This document shows, one piece after another, positions 22,323 through 29,977 of a DNA stretch of 32,239 nt. The stretch's first letter is position 1, and each line of letters begins with the position of its first letter. Origin of the DNA: Nocardia vinacea NBRC 16497. GTDB taxonomy: Bacteria > Actinomycetota > Actinomycetes > Mycobacteriales > Mycobacteriaceae. Where the stretch lies: positions 1 to 32,239 of the forward strand of contig NZ_BAGN01000197.1 in assembly GCF_000308835.1 (NCBI RefSeq), in the 5' to 3' direction. A model generated the notes under the pieces. The model saw only the letters and a program-made list of their open reading frames with translations. It searched no databases and had not been told where the DNA came from. The position numbers were made by a program, and so were the translations under genes.

Positions 22323-23471
22323 CTAGGCGATGCTGTCGAGCCGCGCCGCGACATCGATCGTGCGGCCCGAACTGTCGCTGAGTTCCTCGCGCACCACCCC
22401 GGCAACCTGCGCGAGGACCTGCTTCTTGATACCGGCCAGCACACCGAGCGTCGCCGCCCGCATCCCGCGCGCCTTGAACTCCAGCCGCAGGTCCTCGGCC
22501 GCGGGCGGCGGCACATCGATGACGATCAGCAGCGGATCGGCGGCCCGCGCGGTCAGCACCAGTGGAATCTCGACGTCGGCGCGATAGTGGTTGGCCTTGA
22601 GCACATCGACGGTGATATCCAGGCTCACCGGCAGTGTCAGATCGAAGGAGACCGGCTCGTCCGAGCGATCCGTCAGCTGCGGCACTCGCACATCGCCCTG
22701 CACCGTGACGGTGGCGGAGTCGCGCGGTCCGGCGCGCAGCGGCCCGACCTCGATGGGACGGCCCGCCATCCGCTCGGCGAATTCGAAGACCCGATCGCGG
22801 GTCACGATGCGGGAGAAGAACTGATGTCCGAACTCGTCGTAGCCGATCCAGTCGAATTCGGCCTGGTCGACGTGCTCGGAACGGACGCCGTTGATGATGG
22901 CCTCGACGTCGAAGACCCGGCCGCGCCGCGCCTGCGGTTCGGCGAGCATCGCATTCACCCGATTGGCGACCTCGCGCTGCACCACCCCGGCGATCGGATC
23001 GAGCAACCACTCCCAGGCCGAATCGATGGCCTGGGCACGCAGCACGAAGCTGACATCACGCGAGGTGATCGGCGGGATATCGATGACGATGAGCAGCGGA
23101 TCCGCGGTGCGCGCATGCAGCGTGAGATCGATTTCGGCGACCGCCTCCAGCCGCATTTTCCGCCCGCCGAGCAGCACCTTCACCGACATCGTCAGCGGCA
23201 CGGTCACCTCGAAGGTGACATGCGGGCCGTTGCGCAGAATGACCGGCTTGCCCACCTTGCCCTCGGCCATGAATCCGGCTAAACCCACTGGTCCGAGGGA
23301 GAACGGGCCGATTGTGATGCCGTGATCGGTCATCGCGGAGACGGCGGCCTCGATCCGTTCGGCCGTCACCGCGTGGGTGACGAACCGTTCCCCGAAGTCG
23401 GCATAGTCGATCCACACGGGATCGTCGGTCTTTTCCTCGATTGGCAGCATCAGAGTTTCCGAAACCCTCAC
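22323..23471 (-). CDS. Internally duplicated protein of unknown function (382 aa)
   Basis: Soluble-looking protein built of two copies of one domain. Residues about 20-177 and 208-365 align at a constant offset of 188: WIDYADFGERFVTHAVT with WIGYDEFGHQFFSRIVT, GPFSLGP with GPLRAGP, and RTADPLLIVIDIPP with RAADPLLIVIDVPP. Each unit has alternating beta-strand-like sequence followed by a long helix (SAWEWLLDPIAGVVQREVAN in unit one). No signal peptide or membrane helix is visible. The start is uncertain: GTG at 23471 sits directly behind GAGAG, while ATG at 23450 has a GGAA 6 nt upstream. It lies between DUF1906 and CHAP genes on the same strand, but with gaps and a stem-loop. The fold recalls tubular lipid-binding domains only loosely, and I claim no function. 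Confidence 0.8.
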   Translation of the reverse strand: MRVSETLMLPIEEKTDDPVWIDYADFGERFVTHAVTAERIEAAVSAMTDHGITIGPFSLGPVGLAGFMAEGKVGKPVILRNGPHVTFEVTVPLTMSVKVLLGGRKMRLEAVAEIDLTLHARTADPLLIVIDIPPITSRDVSFVLRAQAIDSAWEWLLDPIAGVVQREVANRVNAMLAEPQARRGRVFDVEAIINGVRSEHVDQAEFDWIGYDEFGHQFFSRIVTRDRVFEFAERMAGRPIEVGPLRAGPRDSATVTVQGDVRVPQLTDRSDEPVSFDLTLPVSLDITVDVLKANHYRADVEIPLVLTARAADPLLIVIDVPPPAAEDLRLEFKARGMRAATLGVLAGIKKQVLAQVAGVVREELSDSSGRTIDVAARLDSIA

Positions 23472-23543
23472 CTCTCAACGGACAACCGACACGGTACGCG
23501 ACGCAGATTTCGGCGAGGTCGGGCCGACATCCCCCCACCCAGA

Positions 23544-23584
23544 GGTCCCTGTCCTGCTGATGAGGGGGTAGCAGGACAGGGACC
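23544..23584 (-). terminator. 15-bp perfect stem-loop after the CHAP gene
   Basis: GGTCCCTGTCCTGCT (23544-23558) and AGCAGGACAGGGACC (23570-23584) pair perfectly around an 11-nt loop. It lies downstream of the CHAP-domain gene and upstream of the 382-residue gene (both minus strand), so it probably ends the CHAP transcript. No U-tract follows. Confidence 0.7.
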
Positions 23585-23688
23585 GAAAGACGGCGCTGCC
23601 GGGCGCCGCCTAGTCAATGGTAAGTGCTAGCGGAGGACCCGCCGACAATGCATGGCCACTAGGAAGACCGGCTGAGTCCCAACACTAT

Positions 23689-24294
23689 TCACAAACGACC
23701 GAATCCCACCACCCCCGGCACCTCCACCAGTGCGAAACGATGGATCGCGACCTCGCCGAATTCATTGCCACCCATGGTTGTCACGGTGCCGTTCGCGGCC
23801 GTGAGCACGAAATTCGTGTGCTGATCGAAGGGACTCCCCTCGGCGTAGAGCAGCACGTCACCGGTACGCGGCTGATAGCCCGAACCGATCGGCGCGAAGC
23901 GGTCCGCGCCTTGGTAGTACTCCTGCAGCGTGTACACGCCCGGAATCCGCCACGATCCGGAATTCGGATTGGCCAGCGGCGCCCCCGCCTCGCGCAGCAC
24001 CCAGCTGACGAAGTCGGCGCACCACGGTTCGTCGGAACCTTCGGCGTACTTCGGACCATCGCCCTGCGCCTTGAATTCGCGTTCGAGGACCGCGACGATC
24101 CGTCCCTGTGCGGGGTCCAGCCCGGACCTGTCGATCGCGGGAAATGTGGTCAAGCGGTCTCCGGCGATTGCGGGTTGTGCGCGATCCTGCCACCAGCGCA
24201 CCCCGACCACACCTGCCGCGACCAGCACAACCACCACCAGGCCCAGCACCGGCCACCAGTACCGTCGCCGCTCGGCCACCTCGTGCTTCGACAT
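23689..24294 (-). CDS. Membrane-anchored CHAP-domain protein (putative peptidoglycan amidase/endopeptidase)
   Basis: 201-residue protein with one N-terminal transmembrane helix (about 14-32, WPVLGLVVVVLVAAGVVGV) and an outside CHAP domain of the NlpC/P60-like clan, which cleaves peptide bonds in peptidoglycan. WCADFVSWVLREAG holds the catalytic Cys92, and FDQHTNFVLT holds His159. The GDVLLY motif between them is typical. The ATG at 24292-24294 has GGAGG 5 nt upstream, so the much longer upstream reading frame is not used. It is divergent from the ABC importer operon and followed by a 15-bp stem-loop. Peptidoglycan as substrate is inferred from the family; other amide bonds are possible. Confidence 0.9.
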   Translation of the reverse strand: MSKHEVAERRRYWWPVLGLVVVVLVAAGVVGVRWWQDRAQPAIAGDRLTTFPAIDRSGLDPAQGRIVAVLEREFKAQGDGPKYAEGSDEPWCADFVSWVLREAGAPLANPNSGSWRIPGVYTLQEYYQGADRFAPIGSGYQPRTGDVLLYAEGSPFDQHTNFVLTAANGTVTTMGGNEFGEVAIHRFALVEVPGVVGFGRL

Positions 24295-24407
24295 ATTCCC
24301 CCTCCAGGCTTTCGACTCCTGATCCTTAGGACGAATGGGCCCGCCCCGCGGTTCCCGCGGATGCGGTTTCAACTGAATGGGTGCGGGGCAGTCTCTCGAA
24401 GGCACGG

Positions 24408-24433
24408 CGGCAGTGGACAATTGCCGACTGCCG
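24408..24433. promoter_or_regulatory. Inverted repeat in the CHAP/ABC-importer divergent region
   Basis: CGGCAGT (24408-24414) and ACTGCCG (24427-24433) form a 7-bp inverted repeat with a 12-nt spacer containing ACAATTG. It is the only operator-like feature in the 216-bp gap between the divergent CHAP and importer genes. A second small palindrome (CCGCGG-TTC-CCGCGG) lies near 24346-24361. No regulator is identified. Confidence 0.35.
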
Positions 24434-24510
24434 TACCGCGCGAATTCGTACCGGTCGAGCGGCAGGCGCGATAGTCTCCCGAGGACACCGGGCAACGGGG
24501 AGGTAAGGCC

Positions 24511-25161
24511 CTGGACACACTGTGGACATTCGTGGTGCATCGGCGCGCACAGCTGGTCACCGATTCGTATCTGCATGTCTCGGCGGTGGTGCAGTCGATA
24601 CTGCTCGCGACGATCGTGGCCGTGCTGATCGGCATCCTGGTCTACCGCAGCCCGATCGGATCCTCGGTGGCGACGGCGCTGGCCAGCGCCATTCTCACCG
24701 TTCCGTCGTTCGCACTGCTCGGGCTGCTGATTCCATTCCTCGGACTCGGTGTCGGACCGACCATTACCGCGCTGGTGCTCTATGCCCTGCTGCCGATTCT
24801 GCGCAACACCATCATCGGGTTGGCCTCGGTGGACCCGGCGATCGTGGACGCCGCGCGCGGGGTCGGCATGAATCGGCTCCGGGTGCTCGCGCGCATCGAA
24901 TTGCCGCTGGCCTGGCCATCGATCCTGACCGGGATGCGGGTCAGTACCCAGATGATCATGGGCATTCTGGCCATTGCCGCCTATGCCAAGGGACCCGGAC
25001 TCGGCAACCTGATCTTCTCCGGCCTGGCCCGGCTCGGTAGTCCGAATGCGGTGCCGCAGGCGCTGGTCGGGACGATCCTGATCGTCGTACTCGCGCTGGT
25101 CCTCGATGGGATCTTCGTCATCGTCGGGCGACTCACCACCTCGAGGGGAATACGTGACTGA
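24511..25161 (+). CDS. Osmoprotectant-type ABC importer, first permease
   Basis: Inner-membrane permease (BPD_transp_1 fold) of a glycine-betaine/choline/carnitine-type importer (ProW/OpuCB group), 216 residues with about five to six helices. The EAA loop reads VDAARGVGMNRLRVLARIELPLA (about 113-135). The start appears to be the rare CTG at 24511: GGGGAGG (24497-24503) precedes it by 7 nt, and the resulting MDTLWTFVVHRRAQL N-terminus matches the family. The next candidate, GTG at 24532, is 28 nt from that site. Its stop overlaps the GTG of the ATPase gene by 8 bp, making it the first gene of a four-gene operon. The exact substrate cannot be deduced. Confidence 0.9.
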   Translation: MDTLWTFVVHRRAQLVTDSYLHVSAVVQSILLATIVAVLIGILVYRSPIGSSVATALASAILTVPSFALLGLLIPFLGLGVGPTITALVLYALLPILRNTIIGLASVDPAIVDAARGVGMNRLRVLARIELPLAWPSILTGMRVSTQMIMGILAIAAYAKGPGLGNLIFSGLARLGSPNAVPQALVGTILIVVLALVLDGIFVIVGRLTTSRGIRD

Positions 25162-26347
25162 TACCGAAATCCGCGGCGACAGTACGGCATCGGCGGTGTC
25201 CGGCGTCGAGATCGTGCTCGACGAGGTCACCAAACACTATCCGGGCCAGCGCGATCCGGCCGTCGACCGGGTTTCGCTGACCATCCCGGCGGGCGAAATC
25301 GTCGTCCTCGTCGGGCCGTCCGGCTGCGGTAAGACCACCACCATGCGGATGATCAACCGCCTCATCGAGCCGACCTCGGGCACCATCACGATCGGCGGGC
25401 GCGATGTCACCGGTGTGAATCCGGACCAATTGCGCAGGGGCATCGGCTATTCCATCCAGCAGGCCGGGTTGTTCCCGCATCTGACGGTCGCGAAAAACGT
25501 TGCGACAGTGCCCGGTCTGATCGGCTGGGATCGCAAGAAGGTCGCCGCGCGGACCGACGAAATGCTCGAGCTGGTCGGCCTCGATCCCGATACCTACCGC
25601 GACCGCTATCCCAGGCAGCTCTCCGGCGGCCAGCAGCAGCGCGTCGGGGTGGCCCGCGCTTTAGCGGCCGATCCGCCGGTGCTGCTGATGGACGAGCCGT
25701 TCGGCGCTGTCGATCCGATCACCCGCGGTCTGCTGCAGGACGAGCTGCTGCGGCTGCAATCCGAACTGGGTAAAACCATCGTGTTCGTCACCCACGATTT
25801 CAACGAGGCGGTGAAGCTCGGCGATCGAATCGCGGTGCTGGGCAATCAATCCCGCATTCTGCAGTACGACACCCCGGCGGCGATCCTGGCAGATCCCGCG
25901 GATGAGACCGTGGCCGGTTTCGTCGGCGCGGATGCCTCGCTCAAGCAGCTCACCCTCACCCGGGTCCGCGATGTCGAGCTCGGCAGCTGCCCGACGGCCG
26001 CGGAGTCCGATTCGGCCGACAGCCTCCGCGCCGCGCTGGCCGGACGGGATTGGCCATGGGCGCTGATTCTCGACGCGCAGCAGCGGCCATTGCGTTGGGT
26101 GTCGAGTGAGCATCTGGCACAGGCGAATTCGTTGCGTGATGTCGGCTCTCCAGTCGGTGAGCAGCTGTCACTGCAATCGACACTGCAGGATGCGTTGGAG
26201 GCCTTGCTCGCCGAACAGACCGCGACCGCGGTCGTCACCGGTCGGCGCGGTGAATACGCCGGATTGATCACGATCGATACGCTCGTCGGCCATCTGTCGG
26301 CCATGCGCGCCACCCATGCGGGCGCCGAGACGGATGCGACGACATGA
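25154..26347 (+). CDS. proV: Osmoprotectant-type ABC importer, ATP-binding subunit
   Basis: ATPase that powers the importer on the cytoplasmic side; 397 residues. Walker A is GPSGCGKTTT (about 54-63), the signature is LSGGQQQ (from about 156), Walker B is VLLMDEP with Asp180 and Glu181, and the switch His is about 214 in FVTHDF. QQAGLFPHLTV is the Q-loop region. The C-terminal part, about 280-385, looks like a degenerate pair of CBS domains (WALILDAQQRPLRWVSSEHL, AVVTGRRGEYAGLITIDTLV), the ionic-strength or nucleotide sensor seen in ProV/OpuCA. The GTG at 25154 has GAGGGG just upstream and overlaps the permease by 8 bp. It overlaps the next gene by ATGA. Confidence 0.93.
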   Translation: MTDTEIRGDSTASAVSGVEIVLDEVTKHYPGQRDPAVDRVSLTIPAGEIVVLVGPSGCGKTTTMRMINRLIEPTSGTITIGGRDVTGVNPDQLRRGIGYSIQQAGLFPHLTVAKNVATVPGLIGWDRKKVAARTDEMLELVGLDPDTYRDRYPRQLSGGQQQRVGVARALAADPPVLLMDEPFGAVDPITRGLLQDELLRLQSELGKTIVFVTHDFNEAVKLGDRIAVLGNQSRILQYDTPAAILADPADETVAGFVGADASLKQLTLTRVRDVELGSCPTAAESDSADSLRAALAGRDWPWALILDAQQRPLRWVSSEHLAQANSLRDVGSPVGEQLSLQSTLQDALEALLAEQTATAVVTGRRGEYAGLITIDTLVGHLSAMRATHAGAETDATT

Positions 26348-27123
26348 CCACGGCGACCACCGCACCGGCCACGACATCGCCGACGACACTGCGTCGGGCC
26401 GAACGCATTCGGCTGCTGGTCCAACCGGCGGTTGTGCTCGTGCTCACCGCGGGTGTGCTGGTGTGGGCATTCCGGCGCGATCTCACCGTCACCCAGCAGG
26501 CCAGTATCAGCGTTTCCAATATCGCGACCGTCACCTGGCAGCATGTATTGATCACCGCAACGGTCGTGGTGATCGTCGTCGCGGTGGCGGTACCGCTGGG
26601 CACACTGCTCACCCGCCCCGGATATCGCCGTCTGGCACCGCTTTTCGTCGGTATCGCCAATATCGGCGCTGCCGCACCTGCGATCGGTCTGATCGTGCTG
26701 TTCTACCTCGCCACCCGCACCACCGGGTTCTGGATCGGCGTCGCGCCGATCGCCTTCTATTCACTACTTCCCGTGCTGCGCAATACGATCCTGGGCTACC
26801 AGCAGGTGGATGCCTCCGTCATCGATGCCGGACGCGGCCAGGGCATGTCGGCACTGACGGTATTGCGCCGCATCGAATTTCCGCTCGCCATTCCGTACAT
26901 CCTGGCCGGGCTGCGCACCTCGCTGGTGCTGGCCGTCGGCACCGCGACGCTGTCGTTCCTGGTGAGCGCGGGTGGTCTCGGCATTCTGATCGATACCGGG
27001 TACAAGCTGCGCGATAACGTCACGCTGGTGGTCGGAGCCGTCCTCGCGGTCGCGCTGGCGCTGCTCGTCGACTGGCTCGGCGCGTTGGCCGAACAGTACT
27101 TGGGGCCGAGGGGGTTGAAGTGA
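26344..27123 (+). CDS. Osmoprotectant-type ABC importer, second permease
   Basis: Second membrane subunit of the importer, 259 residues, with a Thr/Ala-rich N-terminus, an extra first helix (about 26-43) and five further helices. The EAA loop reads VIDAGRGQGMSALTVLRRIEFPLA. It resembles ProZ/OpuCD proteins and has a paralogous relation to the 216-residue permease (YALLPILRNTI there, YSLLPVLRNTI here). The ATG overlaps the ATPase TGA, and its own TGA overlaps the GTG of the binding protein, so all four genes are translationally coupled. A heterodimeric permease pair is the normal OpuC layout. Confidence 0.92.
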   Translation: MTTATTAPATTSPTTLRRAERIRLLVQPAVVLVLTAGVLVWAFRRDLTVTQQASISVSNIATVTWQHVLITATVVVIVVAVAVPLGTLLTRPGYRRLAPLFVGIANIGAAAPAIGLIVLFYLATRTTGFWIGVAPIAFYSLLPVLRNTILGYQQVDASVIDAGRGQGMSALTVLRRIEFPLAIPYILAGLRTSLVLAVGTATLSFLVSAGGLGILIDTGYKLRDNVTLVVGAVLAVALALLVDWLGALAEQYLGPRGLK

Positions 27124-28085
27124 GGGTGTGGGTGCTGGGCCTTGCCGCCGCATTCGTATTGAGCGCCTGCGGATTACAGTCCGGGAGCTCGGTGCCGCTG
27201 CGGGTGGGTCCCGGCAGTATTCGTCCGGTGCCCGAGCTCGACGGTGTCTCGATTACGGTGGGCTCCAAGGACTTCACCGAGCAGAACATCCTGGGATATC
27301 TCATCGAATTCGCCCTGTCCGCGGCGGGGGCGCAGGTCCGGGATCTGACGAATATCCAGGGCTCCAATAGTGTTCGCGATGCCCAGCTGCACGGTCAGAT
27401 CGATATCTCCTACGAATACACCGGCACCGGGTGGATCAACTATCTCGGCAACGAGACGCCGGTTCCGGATGAGGTCGGGCAGTTCGAGGCGGTTCGCGAC
27501 GCGGATCTGGCCGCGCACGGCATCGTGTGGACGGATATGGCTCCCATGAACAACACCTACGCGCTGGTGATGAGCGCCGATACCGCGAAGGAGACCGGTG
27601 TCGTCAGGCTGTCCGACTATGCCCGGCTGATCGCTACCGATCCGGCCGCCGCCGCGACGTGCGTGGGCACCGAATTCAATGTGCGCCAAGACGGTTATCC
27701 CGGAATGGCGCGCAAGTACGGAATCGATGTCGGCAAGGTGCGCAAGCAGATCGTGCAGGATGCGGTGGTCTATCAGGCCACCGCAGATGCCAAGCAGTGC
27801 CGGTTCGGCTCGGTCGCCGCCACCGACGGCCGGATTCCGGCACTCGGGCTCGTCTTGCTGAAGGACGATCTGGGCTTCTTCCCGAAATACAATGCGGCAC
27901 TGGTGATGCGGAAATCCTTCGCCGACGCGCATCCACAGGTCGCCGACATCATGGCACCGATATCCAAGAAGCTGACCAATGCGGCGATCACCGAATTGAA
28001 TCGCCAGGTCGACGTGAACGGACGCGAACCCGCTGAGGTAGCGCGGGATTGGATGGTGGCGGAAGGTTTCGTCACAGCTCGCTGA
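27120..28085 (+). CDS. proX: Osmoprotectant-binding lipoprotein (ProX/OpuCC-like)
   Basis: Extracytoplasmic substrate-binding protein of the OpuAC/ProX family, 321 residues, anchored by a lipid at Cys17 (lipobox LSAC after VWVLGLAAAFV). Landmarks are ITVGSKDFTEQNILGYL, QLHGQIDISYEYTGTGW and NVRQDGYPGM; the aromatic residues in YEYTGTGW are expected to line the cation-pi pocket that holds quaternary ammonium compounds in this family. It is the last gene of the importer operon, starting at a GTG that overlaps the upstream TGA. A strong 15-bp stem-loop follows directly. Betaine, choline, ectoine or a related solute are all possible substrates. Confidence 0.92.
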   Translation: MRVWVLGLAAAFVLSACGLQSGSSVPLRVGPGSIRPVPELDGVSITVGSKDFTEQNILGYLIEFALSAAGAQVRDLTNIQGSNSVRDAQLHGQIDISYEYTGTGWINYLGNETPVPDEVGQFEAVRDADLAAHGIVWTDMAPMNNTYALVMSADTAKETGVVRLSDYARLIATDPAAAATCVGTEFNVRQDGYPGMARKYGIDVGKVRKQIVQDAVVYQATADAKQCRFGSVAATDGRIPALGLVLLKDDLGFFPKYNAALVMRKSFADAHPQVADIMAPISKKLTNAAITELNRQVDVNGREPAEVARDWMVAEGFVTAR

Positions 28086-28120
28086 CGGGTCCGAGCGGGC
28101 ACTTTGCCCGCTCGGACCCG
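28086..28120. terminator. Bidirectional 15-bp stem-loop after the ABC importer
   Basis: CGGGTCCGAGCGGGC (28086-28100) and GCCCGCTCGGACCCG (28106-28120) are perfectly complementary with a 5-nt ACTTT loop. It begins directly after the proX TGA and ends 6 nt before the stop of the convergent gene, so it can serve both. No U-tract on either side. Confidence 0.85.
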
Positions 28121-28126
28121 CTCGAA

Positions 28127-28786
28127 TCAGGCTTGCGGATCGCGACCCAGGTAGCGCAGCAATTCGGCGACCGCCGTGTCATCGTCCGCGCCGTCGACGA
28201 TCGCGGCGTAGGCGCCCCACTGACGCAGCGGCTCAACGATTTCCGCCTCTGGACCGCCGCCGGGCGCCGGGTTGATGGTCCGCGCCGCAGTGAGCAGGTG
28301 ACCGGCGAGTTCATCGTTCAACGGGGACGGCTGTCCGGTCGCGATCGCGATATCCCAGGCGTGCACAGCCGCGTCCAAGGCGCACAGTACCGCGGCGACC
28401 GGGGTCGGCAGCGCCCCGTGCGGCAGCGGGGTGGGTACGGTCTCGGTCTCGTCGGTGACGGTGGCCCAGGCGGTTGCGGTCTGCTCGACCGCATCGCGCA
28501 CCAACTCGGCGGCCGTGCCGTCGATGGCACCGGACGGGGCGAAGGGGTTGTAGGTGGGGCCGATTCCGATGCCGAGCGCCTTGGCGAAGGCGAGCTGATC
28601 GCCCGCGGCGTGCTGAATCACCTGCGTGACATCCCATTCCGAGCACGGGGTCGCCAGCTGCCACTGATCGTCGCCGATACCGGCGACCACATCGGTCAGA
28701 GCGCGGTAGGAGGTGGCGAGGACATCGCGCCAGACGGGGCGCAGGGTCGCGGTGGCGTCGGCGGCGGTGGTGGTGGTGATGTTCAT
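28127..28786 (-). CDS. TIGR03086-type mycothiol-dependent isomerase/transferase-like protein (DinB fold)
   Basis: 219-residue protein of the actinobacterial family with an N-terminal maleylpyruvate-isomerase-like, DinB-type four-helix domain, whose characterised relatives use mycothiol and a bound metal. Visible landmarks are LATPCSEWDVTQVIQHAAGD (Cys48, His59) and LDAAVHAWDIA (His142), positioned like the metal ligands of the fold. It cannot be assigned a substrate. The ATG at 28784-28786 has AAAGG 6 nt upstream. It is divergent from a WYL regulator across a 111-bp gap with a palindrome, suggesting regulation by that neighbour. The presence of mshB nearby shows the host makes mycothiol. Confidence 0.85.
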   Translation of the reverse strand: MNITTTTAADATATLRPVWRDVLATSYRALTDVVAGIGDDQWQLATPCSEWDVTQVIQHAAGDQLAFAKALGIGIGPTYNPFAPSGAIDGTAAELVRDAVEQTATAWATVTDETETVPTPLPHGALPTPVAAVLCALDAAVHAWDIAIATGQPSPLNDELAGHLLTAARTINPAPGGGPEAEIVEPLRQWGAYAAIVDGADDDTAVAELLRYLGRDPQA

Positions 28787-28823
28787 GGCTGGCCTTTCTT
28801 TTTCCTTCTTGCTGATGTCACCA

Positions 28824-28844
28824 AGCCTATGAGGCCATTAGGCT
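28824..28844. promoter_or_regulatory. Palindromic operator candidate between isomerase-like and WYL genes
   Basis: AGCCTA (28824-28829) and TAGGCT (28839-28844) flank TGAGGCCAT, a 21-bp inverted repeat in the shared divergent promoter region. It is a plausible binding site of the adjacent WYL regulator, controlling itself and the isomerase-like gene. This is inferred from position only. Confidence 0.45.
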
Positions 28845-28897
28845 AGTTTCGTTCCTAATACATCGGCTTCATTCAAAAAAGATTTCCGGAGGCGACG

Positions 28898-29869
28898 GTG
28901 GCGGCCACGACGACACGAGTTCTTCGCCTGCTCTCGCTGCTGCAGGACCGCGCGCATACCGGTCGTGAGCTGGCCGAACGGCTCGACATCACGGACCGGA
29001 CGCTGCGCAACGACATCCAGCGACTGCGCGAACTCGGCTATCCGGTGCACGCCGAGCGCGGTGCGATCGGCGGCTACCGGCTCGGTCGCGGCAGCACGAT
29101 GCCGCCGCTGCTGCTCGACGACGACGAGGCCGTCGCGGTGGCCGTGGCCATCGGACTGGCCGAGGACGGCTCCACCGGCATCGCCGATATCACCGAGAAC
29201 GCCGCGCGCGCACTGGCGAAGCTCGAACAGATCCTGCCGAAACGCTTGCAGCGCAAGGTGACCGCACTGCGCAACGCGACCGCCATCGGACCGGCGACCA
29301 CCGGCTCACGCGAACCGGATGCCCCGGTCCCGGCCGCGATACTGACCACGCTTGCGAGCGCGATCCGCGATGGCGCCACGGTGCGGATCGGGCTGGATCC
29401 CGACGCGGACAACGAAATCGAGCCCTATCGTCTGATCAACTGGCAGCGCCGCTGGTATCTGGTCGCCTACGATCTCGAAACCCATTCCTGGCGTGCGATT
29501 CCCGTCGCCCAGGTGCAGCGCGCCGGCGCGGGTTCGCGCCGCTTCGCCGCACGGTCACTGCCCGACGACGATCTGGTGGCCTTCGTCATGCGCCATATCG
29601 CCAGCACGGGCTGGAAGGTGCATGCCCGGGTGACGGTCCTGGCTCCCGCCGACACGGTGATCGCCCGCATCAACCCGGCCGTCGGCGTGGTGGAAGCCGT
29701 CGACGCCGATACCTGCATCCTGCTGACCGGCGCGGATGCCCTGGAGACCATTGCCATCTACCTGAGCATGCTCATGATGGACTTCCGGGTCGACGGCCCG
29801 CCGGAACTGGTTGCGCACCTGCGCACCCTCGCACGGCGTTATACCGAGTCCGTCGAACTGGCACCGTAG
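28898..29869 (+). CDS. HTH/WYL-domain transcriptional regulator
   Basis: 323-residue transcription factor. The N-terminal HTH_11-type winged helix (about 6-62) includes GRELAERLDITDRTLRNDIQ and wing residues RGAIGGYRLG. The WYL ligand-sensing domain spans about 140-235, with the signature as RRWYLVAYD (Trp186, Tyr187, Leu188), and a WCX-like C-terminal domain follows (about 240-320). Such proteins often sense small ligands or nucleic-acid fragments, but the ligand here is unknown. The GTG at 28898 has GGAGG upstream. It is divergent from the TIGR03086-type gene, with a 21-bp palindrome between them, the usual layout of a regulator and its target. Confidence 0.92.
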   Translation: MAATTTRVLRLLSLLQDRAHTGRELAERLDITDRTLRNDIQRLRELGYPVHAERGAIGGYRLGRGSTMPPLLLDDDEAVAVAVAIGLAEDGSTGIADITENAARALAKLEQILPKRLQRKVTALRNATAIGPATTGSREPDAPVPAAILTTLASAIRDGATVRIGLDPDADNEIEPYRLINWQRRWYLVAYDLETHSWRAIPVAQVQRAGAGSRRFAARSLPDDDLVAFVMRHIASTGWKVHARVTVLAPADTVIARINPAVGVVEAVDADTCILLTGADALETIAIYLSMLMMDFRVDGPPELVAHLRTLARRYTESVELAP

Positions 29870-29977
29870 CGTTATCCAACGTCGCGGCAAGGCTTTTGGG
29901 TCGAAATTAGGGTGGAGTGGGTATGTGGACGGGGGGGATCAACTCTTGATCCCGAGGGAATCAGGAGGCATAGCACC

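Noticed and set aside
20065..24294. Defence or contact-dependent toxin system formed by the secreted genes
   Set aside because: Neighbouring genes are on different strands with terminators between them, and none has a toxin, immunity or nuclease signature; clustering alone does not support a system.
24295..25233. 313-codon upstream extension of the CHAP gene
   Set aside because: A strong GGAGG site and a membrane anchor place the start at 24294; the extension is antisense to the importer permease and compositionally unlike protein.
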